Below are positions 18,033-25,519 of a stretch of DNA of 64,000 nucleotides, one piece after another. Location: assembly GCF_009697385.1 (NCBI RefSeq), contig NZ_VUNL01000009.1, forward strand, positions 55,677 to 119,676, in the 5' to 3' direction. This DNA comes from Wylensekiella montiformis. GTDB taxonomy: Bacteria > Bacillota > Negativicutes > Selenomonadales > Selenomonadaceae. How positions within the stretch are numbered: the stretch's first letter is position 1; each line of letters begins with the position of its first letter. Position numbers and translations under genes: made by a program. The notes beneath the pieces are model-generated. The model searched no databases. It was given only the letters and a program-made list of their open reading frames with translations, and had not been told where the DNA came from.

Positions 18033-18076
18033 GAGAAAAAATAGTGTGTAAGTTCTTTTGCACACTATTTTTTTTT
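18021..18076 (+). terminator. hairpin terminator with tandem repeat, possible activator site
   Basis: AAAAAATAGTGTG (18036-18048) pairs with CACACTATTTTTT (18061-18073), followed by more T. AATAGTGTGTAAG occurs twice (18021-18033, over the stop codon, and 18040-18052). The position, about 65-120 bases upstream of the sigma-54 promoter, would also fit an upstream activator site. Confidence 0.75.
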
Positions 18077-18138
18077 GCGGAAATACTGCGCGCCCTTATA
18101 CCATGCGCTCTGGTGAGAAAAAGAAGGCGGGGAAAAGT

Positions 18139-18154
18139 TGGCATGCCAATTGCA
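18139..18154 (+). promoter_or_regulatory. sigma-54 (-24/-12) promoter of the PTS operon
   Basis: TGGCAT, five bases, then TTGCA matches the -24/-12 consensus TGGCAC-N5-TTGCA with one difference. The GG and GC dinucleotides are correctly spaced. It lies 41 bases before the EIIB start. Confidence 0.88.
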
Positions 18155-18194
18155 GTATATCAAGGTGAAGCCGAAAAAAGGAAGGAGTGGTTCG

Positions 18195-18509
18195 ATGAAA
18201 AAAATCTTACTCGTATGTTCGGCCGGGATGTCTACGAGCCTCATGGTGGCTAAGATGAAGGAAGCTGCGGAGGCGTCCGGGGAATCGGTCCGGATTATGG
18301 CTTCGGCGGAAGCGGATCTGGAGGAAAATTTGGAGGGAGTGAATCTGGTTCTTCTCGGGCCGCAGGTACGTTATCTGGAGGCGAAGCTGCGGAGCCGGGT
18401 GCCGGCGGAAGTGCCGGTACGGGTCATCGACAGCGTGGATTACGGCACGATGAACGGTGCGAAAGTGCTGGCTGGGGCGATGGCAGAAATCAAGGGAAGG
18501 GAAGGATAA
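18195..18509 (+). CDS. PTS EIIB component, lactose/cellobiose family
   Basis: The 104-residue cytosolic phosphocarrier has its phosphorylated cysteine at Cys8 in LLVCSAGMSTSL, the standard signature of family IIB(Lac/Cel). It receives phosphate from the EIIA at 19897 and passes it to the sugar bound by the EIIC at 18516. ATG 18195 has GGAAGGAGTGG before it. The longer frame from 18138 starts within the promoter and is not used. It is the first gene of the sigma-54 operon. Confidence 0.93.
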   Translation: MKKILLVCSAGMSTSLMVAKMKEAAEASGESVRIMASAEADLEENLEGVNLVLLGPQVRYLEAKLRSRVPAEVPVRVIDSVDYGTMNGAKVLAGAMAEIKGREG

Positions 18510-18515
18510 ACAAAA

Positions 18516-19838
18516 ATGGGAGCAGTCATAAAATTTCTGGAAACCTATTTTGTCCCGATTGCGGGGAGGTTCGGTTCACAGCGACATCTGGTGGCAGTGC
18601 GCGATGGTTTTGTTTCGATTACGCCGCTGATCCTTGTCGGTGCGTTGGCTGTGCTGATCAACAGCTTTCCGATCGATGCTTATCAGCATTTGATGGGAGC
18701 GGTATTCGGCGGAGAAAATTGGAAAAGCTTCGGCGGAAATCTGTGGACAGGAACCTTTGCGGTCATGAGTCTTTTGGCGGCAATCAGTACCTCGTTTCAT
18801 CTGGCGAGATTCTATAAGGCGGATTCCCTGGCGGCAGCGCTGCTAACCTTTGGCTGTCTGCTGATGCTCTATGCGCCCTCGGCGAAAGATCCGGGTGCGC
18901 TGCCGTTTACTTTCCTTGGCGCACAGGGGCTGTTTGTCTCTCTGTTCACAGCGCTGATCGCTACAGAGATTTTCGTTCATTTGGCAGGAAATCCCCGTCT
19001 GATTATCAAGATGCCGGCCGGTGTTCCGCCGGCGGTGGCCAAGTCTTTTGCCGCGCTGATTCCATCTATGGCCGTGCTGGCTCTGTTCGGCTTTTTGAAA
19101 TGTATTCTTGTTACGGTGGGCGTGACGGATCTTCATCAGGCGATCTTCCAGCTGATTCAGGCGCCGATTTCCGGTCTGGCAGATCAGTATGGTTCGGCGC
19201 TTCTGGTCGCTTTTCTGGTGCATATTTTGTGGTTCTTTGGCCTTCATGGCACCAATATTTTGGGCCCGCTGCTGAATGCGGTATATCTTCCGGCTATTAA
19301 TGATAATATCGCGGCGTTTCAGGCTGGCCAGCCGATTCCGCATATTGTCACGATTCCCTTTTTTGATGCGTTTGTCTGGATGGGCGGAGCCGGCTGTACG
19401 ATCGGTTTGGTTGCAGCTATCTTCATCGCCGGCAAGCGCAAGGCAAACCGCAGCATCGCCAAGCTGGGAGCGGCGCCGATCGCCTTCAATATCAATGAAC
19501 CCATTATGTTTGGTATGCCGATTGTTTTGAATCCGATTTACCTGATTCCCTTTGTCCTGACACCGCTGGTTCTGGCAACTACGACTTATGTGGCGATTTC
19601 AACGGGGATTGTTCCTCGTACGATCGCTATGATGCCATGGACCACGCCGCCGATCATTGGGGGCTTTCTGGTCACAGGATCGGTTATGGGAGCGCTGCTT
19701 GCGGCCGTGAATCTGACGATTTCGATCCTGATTTATATTCCATTTGTCATTATGGGCGAGCGCTATGAGGCGAGAGAGGAAGCGGAGAGAGAGACTGCTG
19801 CCGGCGCAGGTGCGGATGCGAAGTCAGGAAGGATATAA
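18516..19838 (+). CDS. PTS EIIC permease, lactose/cellobiose family
   Basis: The 440-residue membrane permease has about ten hydrophobic segments. Motifs typical of IIC(Cel) are visible: ILWFFGLHGTNI near residue 245 and FNINEPIMFGMPIVLNP near residue 325, whose NEP loop forms the sugar site. The exact sugar cannot be read from the sequence; the adjoining MupG-like hydrolase argues for a MurNAc- or GlcNAc-containing disaccharide. It begins six bases after the EIIB stop. Confidence 0.93.
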   Translation: MGAVIKFLETYFVPIAGRFGSQRHLVAVRDGFVSITPLILVGALAVLINSFPIDAYQHLMGAVFGGENWKSFGGNLWTGTFAVMSLLAAISTSFHLARFYKADSLAAALLTFGCLLMLYAPSAKDPGALPFTFLGAQGLFVSLFTALIATEIFVHLAGNPRLIIKMPAGVPPAVAKSFAALIPSMAVLALFGFLKCILVTVGVTDLHQAIFQLIQAPISGLADQYGSALLVAFLVHILWFFGLHGTNILGPLLNAVYLPAINDNIAAFQAGQPIPHIVTIPFFDAFVWMGGAGCTIGLVAAIFIAGKRKANRSIAKLGAAPIAFNINEPIMFGMPIVLNPIYLIPFVLTPLVLATTTYVAISTGIVPRTIAMMPWTTPPIIGGFLVTGSVMGALLAAVNLTISILIYIPFVIMGERYEAREEAERETAAGAGADAKSGRI

Positions 19839-19896
19839 CGGTAGTTATGCCAATCGATCATTTATCCGTTGATCGGAGACTAAAGGTGGGAAAAGT

Positions 19897-20226
19897 ATGG
19901 AAACAAAGGATTCTATGGAAGAAATCATTATGAAGCTCATCGTGGAAAGCGGGGAAGCAAAATCCGCGGCGTTCGAAGCCATTCATGCGGCCAGAAAGGG
20001 GGAGTTTAAGCAGGCGGAAGAGCGGCTGAAATTTGCTGGCATGCATTTAATGGAAGCACACCATCGGCAGACCGCCTTGATCCAGCAGGAAGCAGCAGGT
20101 GAGCGCCATGAAGTATCTTTGTTGATGGTTCATGCACAGGATCATCTCATGACGGCGATGGTGGTACGCGATCTGGCACAGGAATTTTTGGCATTGTATC
20201 GGAAAGGTGAGGAGAAGGAAGCATGA
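19897..20226 (+). CDS. PTS EIIA component, lactose/cellobiose family
   Basis: The 109-residue helical protein forms a trimer in the family. The phosphorylated histidine is expected at His79 in LLMVHAQDHLMTA, and the conserved Asp82 follows. A short 58-base gap with its own GGTGGGAAAAG site separates it from EIIC. It overlaps the DUF871 gene by four bases (ATGA). It supplies phosphate to EIIB at 18195. Confidence 0.93.
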   Translation: METKDSMEEIIMKLIVESGEAKSAAFEAIHAARKGEFKQAEERLKFAGMHLMEAHHRQTALIQQEAAGERHEVSLLMVHAQDHLMTAMVVRDLAQEFLALYRKGEEKEA

Positions 20227-21308
20227 CAAAACGTGTAGGCATTTCGATTTATCCGGATCAGGAACGTCTGCAGGATACGCTGGATTATATCGATCTGGCA
20301 GCCGGATATGGGTATCGGCGCATCTTTACTTGTCTGATTTCTGAGGCAGGGCGCACTCTGGAGGAAACGGTGGCGTCTTTCCGAAAGATTACAGCCCGCG
20401 CCCGGGCGCAGAATATGGAGATTATTGCCGATGTGGCTCCGGAGGTATTTCAGCGATTTGGTGTGAGCTGGAAAGATTTGCGGTTCTTTCATCAGCTGGG
20501 ATTGTCCGGCATCCGCCTGGACATCGGGTTCAGCGGGCTGGAAGAGAGCATCATGAGCCTGAATCCTTATGGCTTGAAGCTGGAACTCAATATCAGTAAT
20601 GGCACGGGCTATTTGGAAAACATTCTTTCCCAATGCCCGGATAAAACAAAACTTACAGGCTGCCATAACTTTTATCCGCATCGCTATACCGGGTTGGGCA
20701 TGGAGCATTTTCTCAAGACCAGCCGGTGCTGCAAAAAACATGGAATCCATACGGCGGCTTTCGTCAATGCGCCGAGCGCAGATCATGGTCCATGGCCGGT
20801 GCATGAAGGCCTGTGCACATTGGAACAGCACCGCAGTCTGTCGATTGCCGCGCAGGCTAAGCAGCTGTTTGCGACGGGGCTCATTGATGAGGTGATTATC
20901 GCCAATGCGTTTGCGAGCGAAGCGGAACTTGAGGCGCTGGCTGATGTGCCGCGGGAGATTGTGACGTTCCGACTGGACGTGGAAAAGGGGATCCATGATA
21001 CTGAGCGCAGGATATTGTTTGAGGAACTGCATTTTAACCGGGGCGATGTATCCGACTATCTTATTCGCTCTACCCAGCCGCGCGTCAAATACGGCGGAGA
21101 AGATCTTCCGGCATGGAATACGCCGGATCTCCTGCCGGGTGATGTGGTGATTGAATCGTCTGCTTATCCCCGTTATGCCGGGGAATTGCAGATAGTGAAA
21201 CGGATGATGCCAAACAGCGGCCGGTCCAATGTCGTAGCGCATATTGTGGAGGAGGAGCGCTGTCTGATTGATGGGATCGCCCCCTGGCAGAAATTCCGGT
21301 TTGAGTGA
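20223..21308 (+). CDS. MupG-family (DUF871) 6-phospho-glycosidase
   Basis: The 361-residue protein has an N-terminal TIM barrel (RVGISIYPDQ at the start, then LRLD-like strands and HNFYPHRYTGLG near 145) and a C-terminal cyclophilin-like domain (about 240-355). The family includes S. aureus MupG, which splits MurNAc-6-phosphate-GlcNAc after PTS import. Its position in the same operon as a complete PTS fits hydrolysis of the phosphorylated disaccharide. No murQ is present here, so the fate of the product is unclear. Substrate is inferred, not shown. Confidence 0.85.
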   Translation: MTKRVGISIYPDQERLQDTLDYIDLAAGYGYRRIFTCLISEAGRTLEETVASFRKITARARAQNMEIIADVAPEVFQRFGVSWKDLRFFHQLGLSGIRLDIGFSGLEESIMSLNPYGLKLELNISNGTGYLENILSQCPDKTKLTGCHNFYPHRYTGLGMEHFLKTSRCCKKHGIHTAAFVNAPSADHGPWPVHEGLCTLEQHRSLSIAAQAKQLFATGLIDEVIIANAFASEAELEALADVPREIVTFRLDVEKGIHDTERRILFEELHFNRGDVSDYLIRSTQPRVKYGGEDLPAWNTPDLLPGDVVIESSAYPRYAGELQIVKRMMPNSGRSNVVAHIVEEERCLIDGIAPWQKFRFE

Positions 21309-21369
21309 ATCTGACTTAAATATTATCAAAATATAAAGAATTATCATAATAAAAAGGGAGAGAATTTGG

Positions 21370-22617
21370 ATGAAAAAGAAAATAGCAGCAGGTTTTCTGT
21401 GTACTATGATGCTCAGCGGAACAGCTCTGGCCAATCCTTTCGATGATGTGCCGAAAGACCACTGGGCTTATGACGCGGTGCGGCAGCTGGCCGATGATGG
21501 GATTATCGACGGATGCGGGGACAACTTGTTCCATGGTGACCGGCCGATGATGCGCTATGAGATGGCTGCGCTTGTTGGAAGGGCGATTTCGCGTGAAAAA
21601 CTGGGATCGCCGGCGGATCAGGATGCCATCCGGAAGCTGTCCGGAGAGTTTTCCGATGAACTGACTGCATTGGGCGTCCGCGTTCAGACCGTAGAGCAGG
21701 AAACCAGCGGGGTGCGCAACCTCAAGATCAGCCATTGGTTCCAGACGGAAAATACTTATGGCGATACGACGGCGGCCGGCAAAGACAAAGCGCATGAATA
21801 CGAACTGGAATACCGTCTTACGGCAGAAAAGCAAATCAGTCCGAAGCTTTCTGCAACGATGCAGATCGAAACCCAGACCTATTGGGATCAGGATCACTGG
21901 CGGGCGGAACGACAGGATGACGGCGTTTATACGCGGCTGGCATTCCTCAAATATCATCCGGATGAACGGACCGAATTATCCGGCGGGAAAAATGCCTACT
22001 GGCTGGCAGGCGGCTTTTTGGGCGACGACTTCGTCAGCGGCGTGAATCTTTCTCATCGATTCGGCCGCGATGTCAGCGTTCAGCTCCTTTATGGCTACTA
22101 CAATGGTTCACAGAGGGCCAAGACGGATTTTCACAGCAATATCTTTTATGGCGGCATAAACGGAAAACTGGGCAGGGCGGATCTTGGCGCGCATTACCTG
22201 ACCGGATCCAAAGGGCTGGCTGATCCGGGGCAGGAGGCGCGTATCTGGGCCGTCACCGGCGGCATGGATCTTGGCCGCAGCGGTGTAAACCTCTCTGCCG
22301 CTTATGGTGAAAACAGCGCGGAGGATAAGGACAATAAATTCGCGAAAATCCAGCTTTATAAGAAAATCGGTACGGTGGATACCTTTGCACAATACTGGAA
22401 TCAGCAGAAACGGATCAATCTGCCGATGGAGAATGGAAACCATCTGACCTGGTGGGGCGATGAATACAATACGGACGGTCATGATGGATACCGCCTGATC
22501 CTCGGACAGCCGGTAAGTCCGAACTGTTATGCTGAAGCATGGTACGGAATCTATAACAACAAGACTACGGATGAAACCGGCCGCAAATATGGCTGGGCGC
22601 TGACCTTCTCCTATTGA
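21370..22617 (+). CDS. SLH-domain outer-membrane porin (OmpM type)
   Basis: The 415-residue protein has a signal peptide with cleavage likely after SGTALA (about residue 21) and one SLH domain at about 24-80 (FDDVPKDHWAYDAVRQLADDGII...RYEMAALVGR). A short coiled coil (about 85-115) follows, then a beta-barrel rich in alternating aromatic strands that ends in Tyr (ALTFSY). This layout is the Negativicutes OmpM porin, which tethers the outer membrane to peptidoglycan through the SLH domain. It lies 61 bases after the mupG-like gene with its own GGGAGAG site and may be cotranscribed with the PTS operon. A terminator follows at 22645. Confidence 0.93.
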   Translation: MKKKIAAGFLCTMMLSGTALANPFDDVPKDHWAYDAVRQLADDGIIDGCGDNLFHGDRPMMRYEMAALVGRAISREKLGSPADQDAIRKLSGEFSDELTALGVRVQTVEQETSGVRNLKISHWFQTENTYGDTTAAGKDKAHEYELEYRLTAEKQISPKLSATMQIETQTYWDQDHWRAERQDDGVYTRLAFLKYHPDERTELSGGKNAYWLAGGFLGDDFVSGVNLSHRFGRDVSVQLLYGYYNGSQRAKTDFHSNIFYGGINGKLGRADLGAHYLTGSKGLADPGQEARIWAVTGGMDLGRSGVNLSAAYGENSAEDKDNKFAKIQLYKKIGTVDTFAQYWNQQKRINLPMENGNHLTWWGDEYNTDGHDGYRLILGQPVSPNCYAEAWYGIYNNKTTDETGRKYGWALTFSY

Positions 22618-22644
22618 TTTTCCAGGATAAAGAACTCTCTTTCA

Positions 22645-22700
22645 TATAAAACAGCGGGAGTATACGGCTGATTAGGCCGTACACTCCCGCTGTTTTATAT
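22645..22700 (+). terminator. terminator after the porin gene
   Basis: An 18-base stem (ATATAAAACAGCGGGAGT with its complement ending 22700) has A-rich and T-rich flanks, so it could stop transcripts from either side. Confidence 0.85.
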
Positions 22701-22843
22701 GCCCGGTCTCGGCGCTTTTTATGAAAAGATAAACGGAAGATCCATCTGCCGGGGAGACGAACTTTTTTCTTGATTCTTGCCGGAAAAAGCACTATTATGT
22801 TATCGAAAGATGTAAAAGAGAGGGAGATACAGGGGGAATCCGT

Positions 22844-24505
22844 ATGCAGAAAGACCCAGGCAGATTTGTCCGGGAACGTTTTGACCAAGCAATAAAAAAT
22901 CAGGATATTAAGGTGTATTATCAGCCGGAAGTGCGTGCGCTGACTGGGCGCATTTGCGGCTTTGAAGCGCTGGCACGCTGGATCGATCCCGTGGAGGGGA
23001 TGATTTCACCCGGAGCATTTATCCCGGAGCTGGAGGCTCAGGGGAGGATTCATGAACTGGATCTTTATATGATTCGCCAGGTTTGTGCGGGGCAGCAGCG
23101 CATTGAACGTGCCGGATTGACACTGACGCGTACCTCGGTCAATCTGTCGCGGCTGGATTTTGAAGCCTGTGATATTTTTTCCGAAGTAGAGGCGATTCGT
23201 CAGGAATATGGCCGAAAGATCGGTTATTTAAATATTGAGATTACGGAAAGCGCATTCAACCGGGATGACCGGGCGCTGGCCGAGGGAATGAAAAAGTTCC
23301 GGGAAGCCGGGTATCAGGTATGGATGGATGATTTCGGCAGCGGATATTCTTCACTGAATAATCTTAAGGATTATACCTTTGATTTGCTGAAGATTGATAT
23401 GGAGTTTTTGCGCGATTTTGAAGAGAAGCCGCAGTCCAAGGTGATTCTGGCTGCCATCGTGAATATGGCGAAGCAGCTCGGGATTCATACGTTGGCCGAG
23501 GGGGTGGAGACACAGACGCAGGTTGCTTTTTTGCGCGATATTGGCTGTGAAAAACTGCAGGGATATTATATCGGCCGTCCCGCTCCGATGGATGAGGATA
23601 TCATGAGCGGGCGAAAGGAGGCGGAAGATATCGAGGATGCGACAGAAGATGCCTATTATGGCGATATTGGCAGCTTAAATGTCCTCAGTTATTTTCCGCT
23701 GCAGTATACAGATTCCGGCTATGACATTGTGAACAGTCAGAAGCTGGCCATTCTGGAACTGGACCATGAGGGACGGTTTCGCTATTTGTATTGCAACAAG
23801 GCGTATACAGATTTCCTCCGGGAGTCCGGATTCCGGCGGATAGAGGATTCCCTGACCTGTCTCAATGACAATCCGGGCGGGACAGAGCGGAATTTCCGAC
23901 ATATGCTGCTGCGCTGCGGGAAATCTGGCCAGCTGGAAGGGATGGATTGCGTTCTGGCTGGCAATGTCTGCAACATAAAATGCCGGCTGCTGGCGGAAAA
24001 TACTCAGACGGGATATCGTACTTATGGCGTCGTGCTGACGAATTTTTCGGATTTTACGCTGCTGCATCAGGCCGATGATATTCATCGGGTACTGTGCCAT
24101 ATGATCAGTATCTACAACCGCGTGGATTTGTTTACGGAATCCGGAATGGTGGAGAACGTTTATCTGGAGTCCATGCAGGGGCGCATCACGGATGATGTTC
24201 ATTCTGTTTCGGAGGTTTTGGAGCGGTATGCCAAAAGCTATATCGTCCCCGAGGAGCGGCAGTCGTTTTATCGCTTCTATGATCTGGATACGGTAGAAGA
24301 CCGGGCGACGCGGGCGAATAAGGATCATGTGACCGGATTTTTTCATTCCTATGATGAAAGCGGCAGGCTCAGCTTGCAGATGTATCTTTTGATTCCGTTT
24401 ATCATGGATGGACGGAAACTGATTTTGTCCTGTGTTCGTGATATTGACGGAGTTGGGATGGCTTTGCCGGAAGATATCGTGGAAATTATGGAGGCGTGTC
24501 AATGA
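22844..24505 (+). CDS. EAL-domain c-di-GMP phosphodiesterase with C-terminal sensory region
   Basis: The 553-residue protein begins with the EAL domain (about 10-255). EAL is at 41-43 (GFEALARW), and the catalytic set NIEITES, MDDFGSGYSSL, KIDMEFL, LAEGVET and LQGYYIGRP is intact, so c-di-GMP hydrolysis is expected. The rest (about 280-550) includes a PAS-like stretch (LAILELDHEGRFRYLYCNKAYTD). The order EAL then sensor is unusual, since sensors are normally N-terminal. There is no GGDEF partner domain and no membrane segment. ATG 22844 follows GGGAGATACAGGGGG. The stop overlaps the next gene by ATGA. Confidence 0.92.
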   Translation: MQKDPGRFVRERFDQAIKNQDIKVYYQPEVRALTGRICGFEALARWIDPVEGMISPGAFIPELEAQGRIHELDLYMIRQVCAGQQRIERAGLTLTRTSVNLSRLDFEACDIFSEVEAIRQEYGRKIGYLNIEITESAFNRDDRALAEGMKKFREAGYQVWMDDFGSGYSSLNNLKDYTFDLLKIDMEFLRDFEEKPQSKVILAAIVNMAKQLGIHTLAEGVETQTQVAFLRDIGCEKLQGYYIGRPAPMDEDIMSGRKEAEDIEDATEDAYYGDIGSLNVLSYFPLQYTDSGYDIVNSQKLAILELDHEGRFRYLYCNKAYTDFLRESGFRRIEDSLTCLNDNPGGTERNFRHMLLRCGKSGQLEGMDCVLAGNVCNIKCRLLAENTQTGYRTYGVVLTNFSDFTLLHQADDIHRVLCHMISIYNRVDLFTESGMVENVYLESMQGRITDDVHSVSEVLERYAKSYIVPEERQSFYRFYDLDTVEDRATRANKDHVTGFFHSYDESGRLSLQMYLLIPFIMDGRKLILSCVRDIDGVGMALPEDIVEIMEACQ

Positions 24506-25347
24506 AGCGGATCCCGGTGATTTTCCTGCTGGCGGCATTGCTCAGTTTGCCTGCTCTGCCGGCAGCAGCCTGTACACTGTATGCGGCGGCGGGGCGTGAT
24601 GATGTGCAAGGCGGCGGAACGATTCTCGTGAAGAATCGCGACTGGCGCCCCCAGCATCAGGAGGTCCGGCTGGTGGACGAGGGCGGCTGGCGGTTTTATG
24701 GCCTCTTTGCCGGAAACGGTACCCGTAAAGCGCTGAAAGGCGGCGTCAACGAGCAGGGACTGGCCATCGTTTCTGCCTCGGCCAGCTCGATTCCGCGGGA
24801 GGAGCGTTTGGGCGCTGTTCATCGTGCCAGCATGAAAACGATACTCAAACGGTATACGACGGTAGAGGAAGTTCTGCAGCATAAGGAGCTTTTTGCCGGA
24901 GCCAAGTTCCTCATGCTGGCGGATCGGAGCAGGATCGCTTATGTGGAGATCACGCCGGATAATCGGATCCGGGTGCGCGAGACGGCGCGGGGAACCCTCG
25001 CTCATACCAACCATTATCTGGAACCGTCTTTTCAGTCGTACAATAAACGGCATGGAACGTCCAGCATGGTGCGTCTTGTGCGTATTCGCACATTGATGGA
25101 CCAAACAAAGCGTCCTTATCAGATGGCGGATTTTATCCGCTTCAGCGAAGACCGCCATGCCGGTCCGGACAACAGCATCTGGCGCAGCGGCAGCACAAGG
25201 GAAGGAACCCAGACGCTGGCGGTTCTGGCCATCCGCATTCCGCCCGCCGGATTGCCGGAGGTGTATATCAAATACCGGGCGAACCCCGACGATCAGGACC
25301 GGGAACAAGTCATTCAGACATTTCCCTTTACAAGCGGGGAGAAATGA
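24502..25347 (+). CDS. secreted Ntn-hydrolase (choloylglycine/C45-like linear amidase)
   Basis: The 281-residue protein has a signal peptide ending LPALPAAA and Cys24 as the first mature residue, as in N-terminal-nucleophile hydrolases that use cysteine. Motifs LVKNRDW (about 47), GGVNEQGLAIV (about 75) and LAHTNHYLEP (about 168) match the C45/linear amide hydrolase group, which cleaves amides such as acyl-amino acids or bile-salt-like substrates. Export means signal peptidase could expose the cysteine and activate the enzyme. It overlaps the EAL gene by four bases. Substrate is unknown. Confidence 0.8.
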   Translation: MKRIPVIFLLAALLSLPALPAAACTLYAAAGRDDVQGGGTILVKNRDWRPQHQEVRLVDEGGWRFYGLFAGNGTRKALKGGVNEQGLAIVSASASSIPREERLGAVHRASMKTILKRYTTVEEVLQHKELFAGAKFLMLADRSRIAYVEITPDNRIRVRETARGTLAHTNHYLEPSFQSYNKRHGTSSMVRLVRIRTLMDQTKRPYQMADFIRFSEDRHAGPDNSIWRSGSTREGTQTLAVLAIRIPPAGLPEVYIKYRANPDDQDREQVIQTFPFTSGEK

Positions 25348-25365
25348 CGTATAATATTTACTGTT

Positions 25366-25442
25366 CGGGACGTAGCGCAGTTTGGTAGCGCGCTTCCTTG
25401 GGGTGGAAGAGGTCGCCTGTTCAAATCAGGTCGTTCCGACCA
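25366..25442 (+). tRNA. tRNA-Pro (anticodon GGG)
   Basis: The 77-base gene has a 7-base acceptor stem (CGGGACG with CGTTCCG, one G-T pair), anticodon stem CTTCC/GGAAG, loop TTGGGGT, T arm with TTCAAAT and encoded CCA. The GGG anticodon reads CCC and CCU. A TATAAT-like box lies just upstream at about 25349. Confidence 0.93.
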
Positions 25443-25519
25443 TTTATGAAAAATGAGAGCTGTCCGTAGCGGATGGCTCTTTTTTCGTCGATGGAACATG
25501 AATGGGAAAGGAAGAATGT

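Noticed and set aside
20142..21434. 430-residue minus-strand frame opposite the MupG-like gene
   Set aside because: It is antisense to a complete gene in a clear operon and has no start signal.
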